From Nostoc sp. CHAB 5834 (lineage in GTDB: Bacteria; Cyanobacteriota; Cyanobacteriia; Cyanobacteriales; Nostocaceae), in assembly GCA_020829485.1 (NCBI GenBank), contig JAIVFU010000083.1, forward strand, positions 1 through 27,721: a stretch of 27,721 nucleotides of DNA, given 5' to 3'. A program made the position numbers and the translations under genes. Positions within the stretch are counted from its first letter, which is position 1. Every line of letters starts with the position of its first letter. Under the pieces are notes generated by a model. The model did not search any database. It had not been told where the DNA came from and worked only from the letters and a program-made list of their open reading frames with translations. Shown one piece after another: positions 8,456 to 17,228 of this stretch.

Positions 8456-8485
8456 GACGATCAAAAAATATTCTATTGGAGTTAA
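8456..8485 (+). pseudogene. Remnant of a third 2OG oxygenase 3' end
   Basis: These 30 bases encode DDQKIFYWS plus stop, and match the 3' end of the oxygenase gene at 9611-9640 (DDQKILYWS, stop) at 28 of 30 bases. An upstream in-frame stop at 8429 rules out an intact gene; only a short tail with the in-frame codon for Ser before it is recognisable. It points to a past duplication or rearrangement in the divergent region. Confidence 0.7.
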
Positions 8486-8530
8486 TCAAATTATAGCCAA
8501 GAATCATCGCATAATTTAGGAACCGCTTAA

Positions 8531-8633
8531 AGGATGTTTTTAAAGTATCAAATTGTGTTAATATATCCTTTTTTGTTGGAATTTAGGGAGATAGAGAAAT
8601 TTTTTACAGAACCAAGCACTTTTAAAACATCCT
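8531..8633. repeat. 16-bp imperfect inverted repeat, MITE-like
   Basis: AGGATGTTTTTAAAGT (8531-8546) and ACTTTTAAAACATCCT (8618-8633) are reverse complements at 15 of 16 positions and enclose about 70 bp of AT-rich DNA. The size and shape suit a small non-autonomous element, but I see no clear target-site duplication. It could equally be a foldback structure in the transcript. Confidence 0.45.
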
Positions 8634-8833
8634 CTTTGCTCAATTTTATCTAAATACAAGAACGTCAGGCTTATTTGATAAAGGTTCTAGCTCCGACAGC
8701 TATTTTTCATTTGTGAATAATTTTAGTGGGACAAAATTATTGAGAAATAAGGGTTTTATTGGATGCGATCGCATTTAATTAATGAGATGTAAAATGGCTC
8801 ATCATAAATTTAAAATCATAGATGGAGACAACG

Positions 8834-9640
8834 ATGAATAAAAATGCTACTCAGACAGAATTAGCAATCAAAAACTGGCTCACTTTAGAAGCTGAATTAG
8901 CCAGTAATTATCCTGATAGTGTTAATCAAATTTATCAAGGTGAAATCGATGGAATCCTCCTCAAAGGAGTCTTTTCCCAAGCAGAAATGTTAGAAGTTAA
9001 ACAGAGACTAGATAACGCCAGTGACGAGCTAGAAACTGTTAGATACGGTACAACGCTTGGCTGTGTTTTAATGGCAGCAGGTAGTGATAAAAAAAGATAT
9101 TTTCAAGGTGCAGACAATTTCAGGAACAAATTAAAGACACTTTTTAACACCAATTTTGAAGCGAGATTAGAAGCAATTTTAAATAAAATTTCTGGAGGCA
9201 GAAAGATCGAGGTAGCTAGAGAAAATGATGAGCGAGTTTATACTCCGGCTACTGTGAGATTTGTCTACCCAAATCTAGGCGGAATGGTTCCCCATAAAAA
9301 CAATGATTTTCTGGAAAATTCTTACTACGATCACTTGAACCAAATTGCCAAAATGGTAGATGCTCTCAGCTATTTTATCATCATTGGTAAACCAGAAGCA
9401 GGTGGAGATTTAGTACTTTACGATTTACCTCCAGAAGAGTCAATGACTCTCACAAAAGATTTGGATTTAGGAAAATGTCCCAAAAGATATATCACCCCCG
9501 ATATTGGAGACATGATTGTTTTTCATGGTGGTAATATAGTGCATCAAATTACTGATGTAACAGGGCAAAAAGTTAGAATTACGATTGGTGGCTTCTTAGC
9601 AATGTCTAAAGACGATCAAAAAATCCTCTATTGGAGTTAA
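8834..9640 (+). CDS. 2OG-Fe(II) oxygenase paralogue with HxN triad
   Basis: A 268-aa protein if started at 8834, where GGAG (8824-8827) is 6 bases upstream; an ATG at 8822 would add METT but lacks a ribosome site. It aligns with the oxygenase at 6490-7347 (YTPATVRF, LSYF, GGDLVLYDLP, RITIGGFLAMSKDD, C-terminal ILYWS). Counting from the 8822 ATG, the proximal His is 158, the distal His 241 (GNIVHQIT), and the 2OG-binding Arg 252. The residue matching the acidic ligand is Asn160 (PHKNNDF), where the paralogue has Glu. That is an unusual triad: either altered chemistry, weaker iron binding, or loss of activity. First gene of the rightward operon, 48 bp before NRPS1, so a role on an NRPS-bound residue, the acyl chain or the lanthipeptide are all open. 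Confidence 0.78.
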   Translation: MNKNATQTELAIKNWLTLEAELASNYPDSVNQIYQGEIDGILLKGVFSQAEMLEVKQRLDNASDELETVRYGTTLGCVLMAAGSDKKRYFQGADNFRNKLKTLFNTNFEARLEAILNKISGGRKIEVARENDERVYTPATVRFVYPNLGGMVPHKNNDFLENSYYDHLNQIAKMVDALSYFIIIGKPEAGGDLVLYDLPPEESMTLTKDLDLGKCPKRYITPDIGDMIVFHGGNIVHQITDVTGQKVRITIGGFLAMSKDDQKILYWS

Positions 9641-9688
9641 ATAGTTTTGCTGTGACTCGATCGAGGTGTAGGTAGGCAAGAAGAGGAA

Positions 9689-12600
9689 ATGATTGACTTT
9701 TTTCGACTTTCAACTCAGCAAAAGCATCTGTGGTTGTTGCAGCAAGCTGATTCCAGCTTGCCTTACCGGACTCAATGTGCTGTTTTCATTGAGGGAATTG
9801 TCAATATCGAGGCTCTCGAAATTGCCTTAAATACTGTCATTAATCGACATGAGATTTTACGTACCACATTCAAAAGTTCACCAGGAGAGAGTATTCCCTT
9901 TCAAGTCATAACCGACAGGAACCTACCACCAATTTATCAGCATGACTTGGCTGCTTTAACTCCATTAGAACAGGAAGCTGAAATCGCAGCGATTTTGCAA
10001 AAGATGAGCCAATTAGATTTCGATTTGGCACAAGCTCCAATTTTGAATGTATCTTTGATAATTTTGTCGCCTCAAAAGCATTTATTACTTCTTTGTTTAC
10101 CGTCTCTGTGTGCAGATGGTGTAACACTGAAAAACTTAGTGCGTGAAATTAGCTGTAACTATGGAGGATTGGCAAAAAAACAGCTTCAACAAGAACCAAT
10201 GCAATATGCTGATTATTCAGAATGGCAACATGAATTACTCATAGCAGAAGATACCAAAAAAGGGCGAAAATATTGGGAGAATCAAGATATTTCTGCTATT
10301 TTTAATTTCAAACTTCCAGGAGAAAATCAGTCAGCTAAATCTAGAGAATTTCAACCAGAATCAATTGCAATCACTATTCAGCCGCATACAGTTGCAAAGC
10401 TAAAAAACCTGATGCGGCAGTATGATATTTCAATATCTGTATTCCTGCAAACTATCTGGCACATCCATCTGTGGCGATTGACAGGAGAATCAAATCTGAT
10501 TGTTGGTGTAGCATACGATGGTCGTCAATATGAGGAATTACAGGCATCATTAGGATTGTTCGCTAGATATTTACCAATTCATGCTCGTTTAGAAGCGAAC
10601 TTGCAATTTTTGGAAGTTTTAAAGCAGATTAATAAATCTACACTTCAACAAACCAAATGGCAGGATTATTTTAGTTGGAATGAGATAAATTTATCTTGGT
10701 TTCCAGTCAGCTACAATTTTGCAGAAGAGACAGAGCACTATTTTGCAGATAATCTGGTTATATATATAGATAAGCAATTGACCTATATTGATAAATTTAA
10801 ATTAAATTTATCATGCAGTGTAAACAAAAATCAAGAGATAGGTGCAGAATTTCACTATGATTCAAACTTATTTCGAGCAGAGGATATAAAACGTTGGGCG
10901 GGACAATTTCAGATGTTGTTAGCAAGTGCTATTGAGAATCCGTTAACTTTAATCAGTAAGTTAGGAATTATCAGTGAAGTAGAGCGACAACAACTGTTGT
11001 TATGGTGCAACAACACAGAAACTAATTATTCAAAATTTCAGTGTATACATCAACTGTTTGAAAAACAGGCAGATAGTACACCAGATAATGTTGCCGTTGT
11101 GTTTGAGAACCAGCAATTGACTTATGCTCAACTCAATGCTCGTGCTAATCAGCTGGCACGTTATTTACAGGATTTGGGTGTGGGGCCAGAAGTTTTGGTG
11201 GCAATTTGTCTGGAGCGATCGCACTTGATAATCATTGCCCTGCTGGCTATCCTGAAAGCAGGTGGTGCTTACGTACCGCTCGATCATCAACTGCCAAAAG
11301 AACGCCAAGCCTTGATTTTAGAAGATACCCAGGCAACAGTGGTCTTGACTCAAGAATTCTCAGCCTGGAATCTCCCTGAACATAGGGCGCGTGTGGTTTC
11401 CCTAGACGCAGATTGGCATATCATCGCCCAAAAAAGCAATGAAAACTTGTTCAGTGGAGTCACTCCAGAAAATTTAATCTATGTACTCTACACCTCTGGC
11501 TCTACAGGAAAGCCCAAGGGAGTTGCCGTTGAGCATCAGCAAATGTGCAACTATCTTTATAGCATCCTTGCTCAACTAAATCTGCCTACTAGTGCTAGTT
11601 TTAGCTTAGTTTCTAGCTTCGCCGCAGATTTAGGTAATACAGTTATCTTCCCTGCCTTGTGTACAGGCGGCTGTCTCCATGTAATTTCTCAAGAGCGAGC
11701 CTCTGATGCAGATAAGCTAGCTGATTACTATTACAATCATGGCGGTATCGACTGTCTCAAAATTGTTCCCAGCCATCTCCAAGCTTTACTAAATTCCTGC
11801 CGACACCCCGCCCAAATCTTACCCCGCCATCAGTTAGTTTTGGGTGGTGAAGCCTTGAGTTGGCACTTAGTTGAGAAGGTGCAAGCGTTAGCCCCTGACT
11901 GTACAATTCTCAATCACTACGGGCCTACAGAAGCTACCGTAGGAGTGCTTACTTATCAGGTGGAAAACGGTCAAAGCGATTATGATTCAGTGAATGTTCC
12001 CCTTGGACAACCCCTGGCAAACACGCAAATCTTGCTTTTAGATGAGCATTTGCAACCCGTTCCCATCGGCATCCCTGGAGAAGTATACATCAGTGGTGCG
12101 AATTTAGCGCGGGGCTATTTCAACCGCCCAGATTTGACCAAGGAAAAATTTATACCAAATCCCTTTGACGATAGCGCAGCGTTAGCGAGTCCGCGTACTC
12201 CTACGGAGAAGCAAGCTACGCATAGCCTCTCGCAGAGAGCGTCGGCAGGAGGCGATCGCCTATATAAAACTGGAGATTTAGCACGTTACCTTAGTGATGG
12301 GAACATTGAGTTCCTCGGTCGAATTGACCATCAGGTGAAGATTCGCGGCTTCCGTATCGAGTTGGGAGAGCTTGAGGCAGCATTGCGACAACACCCAACA
12401 GTACGCGAAACTGTAGCGATCGCCCTGGATGATCATCGGGGTGAAAAGCGGCTAGTTGCCTACATTGTCCCCCACCGCACAGATGTATCTAGCAGTGAAC
12501 TACGCAACTTTTTGCAGGAGAAACTGCCCGACTACATGATGCCTTCTGTTTTCGTGAGGCTGGACGCTTTACCATTGCTGCTTAACGGTAAGTTGGATCC

Positions 12601-14404
12601 TCGCTCCCTCCCAGCACCAGATTGGACACGCCCCGAACTAGAAGCAGCGTTTATCGCACCTCGGACTCCAGAAGAACAAATATTAGCAGATATCTGGGCG
12701 GAAGTTTTGGGTGTCGAACGAGTGGGAGTGCAACATAACTTCTTTGAGTTCGGTGGAGATTCTATCCTCAGCATTCAGATTGTCGCCAGAGCCAAGGAAG
12801 CGGGGCTTTGTCTGACCCCCATGCAGCTATTTCACCATCAAACGATCGCCCAGTTGGCAGCCTTAGCTACGAAAACGCCTAAGCCAACACAGAGTTTGGT
12901 AACTGATGAAGTGCCCCTAATTCGTCACCGCCTCTCTTTTGATGGAAGCTACACCCCTTCTGATTTTCCCCAGGCGAAGTTGAACCAAGAACAGCTGGAT
13001 CTACTGGGCGCTAAATTTGCTATTGAAGATATTTACTGCCTCTCACCTCTGCAACAAGGCCTACTGTTTCATAGCTTGTACGATCCAAAATCAAGAGTGT
13101 ACTTCCAGCAAAAGATTTTAACCTTCCAAGGAAAATTGAATGCTACCGCTTTCCGGCAAGCATGGCAACAGGTAGTAAATCGCCACCCCAGCTTGCGAAC
13201 CATCTTTCTTTGGGAAGACTTGGCAGAACCGATACAAGTAGTGCTACAGCAGCTAGAATTGCCTTGGCAGCAGCAAGACTGGCGCTACATGTCTTCAACT
13301 GAGCAAGAAGAAGAATTGCAAACTTATCTTCAAGCAGATTCACAGCAGGTTTTTTCCCTGAGTGAAGGCCCATTGATGCGATTGGCACTTATCCAAACTG
13401 CTACAGATATTCATCAATTCATCTGGAGCCACCACCATATAATACTGGATGGTTGGTCTACTTCTGCGATCGTCACAGAGGTCTTCAAGTTCTACAAAGC
13501 ATTCTGTGAAGGTCAGGATTTATACCTTAAAGATAGCCGTCTTTATCGAGACTATATCGCCTGGTTGCAACAGCAAGACTGGTCTGGAGAAGAAAGCTTC
13601 TGGCGAAAGGCTCTCAGAGGACTACGCGCTCCAACTAAGTTAGGTGTAGGTTGGGTGTCGGGCAATTTACCTGACCAGGATTGGGGATGGGGATATGCTC
13701 AGGAGGAAACCACACTCTCAGCTGATGTTACCTCGTCCCTACAGTCCTTTGCTAGGAAGCATCATTTAACGCTCAACACCATCATTCAAGGAGTTTGGGC
13801 TTTGCTTTTAAGCCGATACAGCGGTGAGGAAGACGTGGTTTTCGGCGTGACTGTCTCTGGTCGTCCAGCAGATTTGCCAGGAGTTGAGGCGATCGTTGGA
13901 CTATTAATCAATACCCGACCGATGCGAGTACAAGTTTCTGATCATATTTCCGTTTTATCCTGGTTCCATCGGTTGCAACAGCAACAAGTAGAACTGCTTC
14001 AGTATCAGTATAGTTCTCTAGTGCAGATTCAAGAGTGGAGCCAGATATCTAGAGGAACGCCTTTGTTCGATAGTTTTGTCTCCTTTCAAAATCACCCATT
14101 GAATCTTTCCTTAATAGAGGAAAACAGTAGCCTAAAAATTATCAATGTACGTTCCTTTTTTGAAACCAACTATCCTTTAAGTGTAACGGTAGAACCCGGT
14201 TATCAACTGTTAATCAGAATTGAATATTTATCCAATAAATTTGATATTGTCACTATTCGGCGAATATTAGAACAGTTTGGGACTGTGCTGAAAAATATTC
14301 CAGTCAATTTAGCCCAACCTCTATCGCATATTTCTCTAACTACTGAAATGACTACAATAGAAAGTCAGGAACTAGTTAATAGTTTCAATGCTGACCTAGA
14401 ATAA
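9689..14404 (+). CDS. NRPS1: C(degenerate)-A-T-C
   Basis: A 1571-aa non-ribosomal peptide synthetase. Domain order: condensation (about 1-430), adenylation (about 455-970), thiolation (about 990-1060, Ser1025 in FGGDSI) and a second condensation domain (about 1112-1560, intact HHIILDG at 1249-1255). The first C domain reads PSLCADG at 138-144 where HHxxxDG is expected, so both His residues are missing. The A domain has YTSGSTGKPKG at 601-611 and TGDLARY at 861-867, but the residue matching Asp235 of GrsA is Ala645. My reading of the ten-residue code is A-A-G-K-V-G-H-V-G-K, which I cannot assign. It has an in-frame insert at about 827-857 (see 12168-12258). The trailing C domain must serve the A-T of NRPS2. 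It should receive the acyl chain from the PKS. Ribosome site AAGAGG lies just upstream of the ATG. Confidence 0.92.
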   Translation: MIDFFRLSTQQKHLWLLQQADSSLPYRTQCAVFIEGIVNIEALEIALNTVINRHEILRTTFKSSPGESIPFQVITDRNLPPIYQHDLAALTPLEQEAEIAAILQKMSQLDFDLAQAPILNVSLIILSPQKHLLLLCLPSLCADGVTLKNLVREISCNYGGLAKKQLQQEPMQYADYSEWQHELLIAEDTKKGRKYWENQDISAIFNFKLPGENQSAKSREFQPESIAITIQPHTVAKLKNLMRQYDISISVFLQTIWHIHLWRLTGESNLIVGVAYDGRQYEELQASLGLFARYLPIHARLEANLQFLEVLKQINKSTLQQTKWQDYFSWNEINLSWFPVSYNFAEETEHYFADNLVIYIDKQLTYIDKFKLNLSCSVNKNQEIGAEFHYDSNLFRAEDIKRWAGQFQMLLASAIENPLTLISKLGIISEVERQQLLLWCNNTETNYSKFQCIHQLFEKQADSTPDNVAVVFENQQLTYAQLNARANQLARYLQDLGVGPEVLVAICLERSHLIIIALLAILKAGGAYVPLDHQLPKERQALILEDTQATVVLTQEFSAWNLPEHRARVVSLDADWHIIAQKSNENLFSGVTPENLIYVLYTSGSTGKPKGVAVEHQQMCNYLYSILAQLNLPTSASFSLVSSFAADLGNTVIFPALCTGGCLHVISQERASDADKLADYYYNHGGIDCLKIVPSHLQALLNSCRHPAQILPRHQLVLGGEALSWHLVEKVQALAPDCTILNHYGPTEATVGVLTYQVENGQSDYDSVNVPLGQPLANTQILLLDEHLQPVPIGIPGEVYISGANLARGYFNRPDLTKEKFIPNPFDDSAALASPRTPTEKQATHSLSQRASAGGDRLYKTGDLARYLSDGNIEFLGRIDHQVKIRGFRIELGELEAALRQHPTVRETVAIALDDHRGEKRLVAYIVPHRTDVSSSELRNFLQEKLPDYMMPSVFVRLDALPLLLNGKLDPRSLPAPDWTRPELEAAFIAPRTPEEQILADIWAEVLGVERVGVQHNFFEFGGDSILSIQIVARAKEAGLCLTPMQLFHHQTIAQLAALATKTPKPTQSLVTDEVPLIRHRLSFDGSYTPSDFPQAKLNQEQLDLLGAKFAIEDIYCLSPLQQGLLFHSLYDPKSRVYFQQKILTFQGKLNATAFRQAWQQVVNRHPSLRTIFLWEDLAEPIQVVLQQLELPWQQQDWRYMSSTEQEEELQTYLQADSQQVFSLSEGPLMRLALIQTATDIHQFIWSHHHIILDGWSTSAIVTEVFKFYKAFCEGQDLYLKDSRLYRDYIAWLQQQDWSGEESFWRKALRGLRAPTKLGVGWVSGNLPDQDWGWGYAQEETTLSADVTSSLQSFARKHHLTLNTIIQGVWALLLSRYSGEEDVVFGVTVSGRPADLPGVEAIVGLLINTRPMRVQVSDHISVLSWFHRLQQQQVELLQYQYSSLVQIQEWSQISRGTPLFDSFVSFQNHPLNLSLIEENSSLKIINVRSFFETNYPLSVTVEPGYQLLIRIEYLSNKFDIVTIRRILEQFGTVLKNIPVNLAQPLSHISLTTEMTTIESQELVNSFNADLE
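12168..12258. repeat. Palindromic repeat inserted in frame in the NRPS1 A domain
   Basis: About 90 bp rich in GCGCAGCG/TTAGCGAG and CTACGGAGAAGC/GCCTCTCGCAGAGAGC, of the type of small dispersed repeats in Nostoc genomes, and ending in GGCGATCGCC. It encodes residues about 827-857, between PNPF and LYKTGDLARY. Most A domains have only a few residues here (NRPS2 has SNNPNDI), so this is an insert. The frame is kept and the A7 motif follows intact. Confidence 0.7.
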
Positions 14405-14424
14405 AAGTATTTAAGGAAAATATT

Positions 14425-16305
14425 ATGTGCGGTATTTGTGGATATTTTGATATTTCAAAAGAGCGTAGCCCAGAAATGAAAGTTCTGGAAAATATGGCTG
14501 ACACATTAATTTATCGAGGCCCAGATTCATCGGGATATTTGATTAAAGAAAATTTAGGCTTAGGCTTTCGGAGGTTAAGTTTAATTGATTTAGCAGGCGG
14601 TAATCAACCTCTATATAACGAGGATGAGACAATAGTCTTAATATGTAATGGAGAAATATTTAATTATCTAGAACTTAAGAAGGAATTAATTAAAAAAGGT
14701 CATAAATTCCGCACCAATACAGATGTAGAAGTTTTGATTCACCTTTATGAAGAATATGGGCTAGATTTTTTAAATCAACTCAATGGTCAATTTGCCTTGG
14801 CTCTTTACGACTATCAAGAACAACAATTAATTTTAGCTAGAGATCAAATGGGCATTTGTCCACTTTTTTATACAATTGTGGATAAATTTTTGATTTTCGG
14901 CTCAGAAATCAAAGCAATCTTAGCACATCCGTTAGTTAGGCGTGAGGTTGACCTGGTTGGTTTAGATCAAATCCTCACGTTTCCCGGATTAGTAAGTCCG
15001 AGAACTATGTTTAAAAATATCAATAGTTTAAAAAGTGGTCATTATGTTTTGATTAAAGATTGTCAGGTAAAAGTTACAGAATATTGGGATTTAGATTATC
15101 CACAATTGAATGAAACTGCTTATAATCAACCAGAAAGCTATTACACGGAGAAATTACAAGAGCTTTTGATCCAATCAGTGAAATATCGGTTACACGCTGA
15201 TGTCCCGGTAGGAGTGTACGTTAGTGGCGGCTTAGATTCTTCATTAATTGCAGCAATAGTCAATAAAATACGTCCTGATAGTGATGTACATTCTTTCTCG
15301 ATTGGCTTTACAGATAAAGAGATATGTGAGTCAAAATATCGAGATATTTTGCTGAAACAACTTAATTTTATCCATCATGATATCTGGTTTGATTGGCATC
15401 AAATCAGTGATGGCTTAGTGAAAGCTATTTATCATTCTGAATGTCCGCTCAAAGAAACCTATAATACAGCTTCTTTAGCTCTTTCTGGCTGTGCTAATAG
15501 TAACCATATTAAAGCCATTTTAACAGGTGAAGGTGCTGATGAATTATTTGCAGGTTATGTCGGCTATCGTTTTGAACAATTACGAAATAGCAACCTTTCT
15601 GCGAACCAAAAAGATTATAGTTTGGAATCTGTATTAGAGGATGAATTAAGACTTAAGGTATGGGGAGATGAAAATATTTTTTATGAAAGAGATTTATCCT
15701 CTTATCGAGAAACCAAATTAGCTTTGTATTCATCAGAATTGAACGCTCGATTTAGCGAATTTGACTGTCTTAACTTTGAGTTAGTTAACCCTGAAAAGTT
15801 ACGTAATAGACATTTTATTCATCAAAGGTCTTATCTTGATTTTAAATTAAGGTTATCAGATCATTTGGTTTCCGATCATGGCGATCGCATGGCTTTAGCT
15901 AATTCGGTTGAAGCTCGTTATCCATTCTTGGATATTAATCTAGTTGAATTTACTAAAGAAATACCTCCTAACTTAAAACTCAATGGTTTAAAAGAAAAAT
16001 ATATTCTTAAACAAACAGCAAAAGACTTTCTTCCTCAACAAATTATTGAGCGAGAAAAATTTGCTTTTCATGCACCGGGAAGCCCTCATTTATTAAAAGA
16101 AAATATTGAATATATCAATGACATATTGTCAAGCGATTTGATTAAAAAGCAAGGCTATTTCAACCCAATCACTATCGATAACCTTAAAAACCAATATTTG
16201 CAAGATGGCTTTCACCTCAATCTCCCTTTTGATATGGACTTGTTAATTATCCCCCTGACTTTTGGGATATTTTTACAGGAATTCAAAATGCCTGATATTA
16301 ACTAA
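14425..16305 (+). CDS. Asparagine synthetase, glutamine-hydrolysing (AsnB-type)
   Basis: A 626-aa protein with a class II glutamine amidotransferase domain (Cys2 in MCGICGY, RGPD at 31-34, NGEIFN at 75-80) and a synthetase domain with the pyrophosphate loop SGGLDSS at 267-273 and GEGADELFAGY at 368-378. The family makes Asn from Asp, ATP and Gln, but cluster-borne members also amidate other carboxylates or close rings. It starts 20 bp after NRPS1 with AAGGA upstream. It is followed by an aspartate-racemase family gene and by an A domain with an acidic-substrate code, so the three may shape one Asp-derived residue. It is AT-rich compared with the NRPS genes either side. Whether it supplies free Asn or acts on an intermediate is not decided by the sequence. 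Confidence 0.92.
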   Translation: MCGICGYFDISKERSPEMKVLENMADTLIYRGPDSSGYLIKENLGLGFRRLSLIDLAGGNQPLYNEDETIVLICNGEIFNYLELKKELIKKGHKFRTNTDVEVLIHLYEEYGLDFLNQLNGQFALALYDYQEQQLILARDQMGICPLFYTIVDKFLIFGSEIKAILAHPLVRREVDLVGLDQILTFPGLVSPRTMFKNINSLKSGHYVLIKDCQVKVTEYWDLDYPQLNETAYNQPESYYTEKLQELLIQSVKYRLHADVPVGVYVSGGLDSSLIAAIVNKIRPDSDVHSFSIGFTDKEICESKYRDILLKQLNFIHHDIWFDWHQISDGLVKAIYHSECPLKETYNTASLALSGCANSNHIKAILTGEGADELFAGYVGYRFEQLRNSNLSANQKDYSLESVLEDELRLKVWGDENIFYERDLSSYRETKLALYSSELNARFSEFDCLNFELVNPEKLRNRHFIHQRSYLDFKLRLSDHLVSDHGDRMALANSVEARYPFLDINLVEFTKEIPPNLKLNGLKEKYILKQTAKDFLPQQIIEREKFAFHAPGSPHLLKENIEYINDILSSDLIKKQGYFNPITIDNLKNQYLQDGFHLNLPFDMDLLIIPLTFGIFLQEFKMPDIN

Positions 16306-16364
16306 TTTACCAATACCACTAACATAATTAAGTTTTTTTAAAGCAGAAGCGAGGTATCGGCAAA

Positions 16365-17228
16365 ATGGCAAAGATTTACAAGAGGGAAATGTTGGGTGTT
16401 TTAGGTGGTATGGGCCCATTGGCATCGGCTGAATTTTTGAAGACAATTTATGAATATAATATTTTCGGTCAACGCGAACAACAATCACCTAAAGTTATTC
16501 TTTATTCTGACCCCACATTCCCTGACAGAACGGAAGCTTTGCTCAGGGGAGATGATGAAATTTTACTAGCTAATTTAATAGAAGCTTTATATCAATTATG
16601 TGAATTAGATGTTTCAAAAGTTGTTATTTGTTGCATAACTTCTCATTACTTACTACCCAAATTACCCTATGATTTAAGAGATAGAGTTATTTCTTTAGTA
16701 GATATCATCTTCAAAAAGATTTTAGACAAACCAAAAAAGCATTTATTAATTTGCTCAACCGGAACGCAAAAATTACAAATATTTCAAAAGCATATTCTTT
16801 GGCAGTTTGTTAAAGATGACATTATATTACCTGATGAAAACGATCAAAGTTTAATTCATCAAATGATTTATTATCTAAAAGTTAAAGGAGATTTTCAAAA
16901 GTGTCTACCCATTTTAGAAAATTTGCAAGCGAAGTACAATGTAGAAAAATTGATTGCAGGCTGCACAGAAATTCATTTGTTAAATAAATATTTAGAGTCA
17001 GTTGCAGGTAAGCAACACGAAAATATATTTTTAGATCCGCTGACGATAATAGCACAAGAACTATGGAGTATTTCACATCTGCAAAATTACACAGATTTAC
17101 CAAACATAATTGCGGCTTTCCAGTTTCTCTCCCGGATATTTTCGCAAGATTTACATGTTCCTCAAGCAATAGACCAATATAATTCCAAAAAATATGAACT
17201 CTCAAATTTATATTCAAGATTGGTTTAG
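16365..17228 (+). CDS. Aspartate/glutamate racemase family protein (McyF-like)
   Basis: A 287-aa PLP-independent racemase. It shows LGGMGPLAS at 13-21 and the two catalytic cysteines of the family, Cys90 in CITSH and Cys200 in AGCTEIH, so both enantiomer-facing bases are present. McyF of the microcystin cluster is a related racemase that provides D-Asp for an NRPS. Here the gene overlaps the start of NRPS2 by 35 bp, suggesting translational coupling, and the NRPS2 A domain has an acidic-substrate signature. I infer D-Asp (or a methylated or other analogue) supply. A GAGG precedes the ATG by about 11 bases, which is rather far; the internal Met9, just before GVLGGMGP, is a less likely start. 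Confidence 0.88.
   Translation: MAKIYKREMLGVLGGMGPLASAEFLKTIYEYNIFGQREQQSPKVILYSDPTFPDRTEALLRGDDEILLANLIEALYQLCELDVSKVVICCITSHYLLPKLPYDLRDRVISLVDIIFKKILDKPKKHLLICSTGTQKLQIFQKHILWQFVKDDIILPDENDQSLIHQMIYYLKVKGDFQKCLPILENLQAKYNVEKLIAGCTEIHLLNKYLESVAGKQHENIFLDPLTIIAQELWSISHLQNYTDLPNIIAAFQFLSRIFSQDLHVPQAIDQYNSKKYELSNLYSRLV

Larger units (their letters stand above)
8045..8833. other. Rest of the divergent intergenic region
   Basis: About 790 bp without a gene I can support. It must hold the start signals of the rightward operon and perhaps of the leftward one. It contains a coding remnant (8456-8485), a pair of 16-base inverted repeats (8531-8633), one HIP1 octamer (about 8764) and AT-rich sequence. 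I looked for a second precursor peptide on both strands and saw none. I could not pick a convincing -35/-10 pair. Confidence 0.6.

Noticed and set aside
8740..8768. TTGAGA as a -35 box for the rightward operon
   Set aside because: No acceptable -10 box lies 16-18 bases downstream, so I do not call a promoter.
7827..8833. CRISPR array or tRNA in the divergent region
   Set aside because: The repeats are two degenerate hairpin units without regular spacers, and I see no tRNA cloverleaf.
12780..14390. Second condensation-like domain of NRPS1 as an epimerisation domain
   Set aside because: It begins LSPLQQGLLFH and has HHIILDGWS, as in C domains; the usual E-domain start is absent, and the following NRPS2 has no C domain, so a C function is needed.
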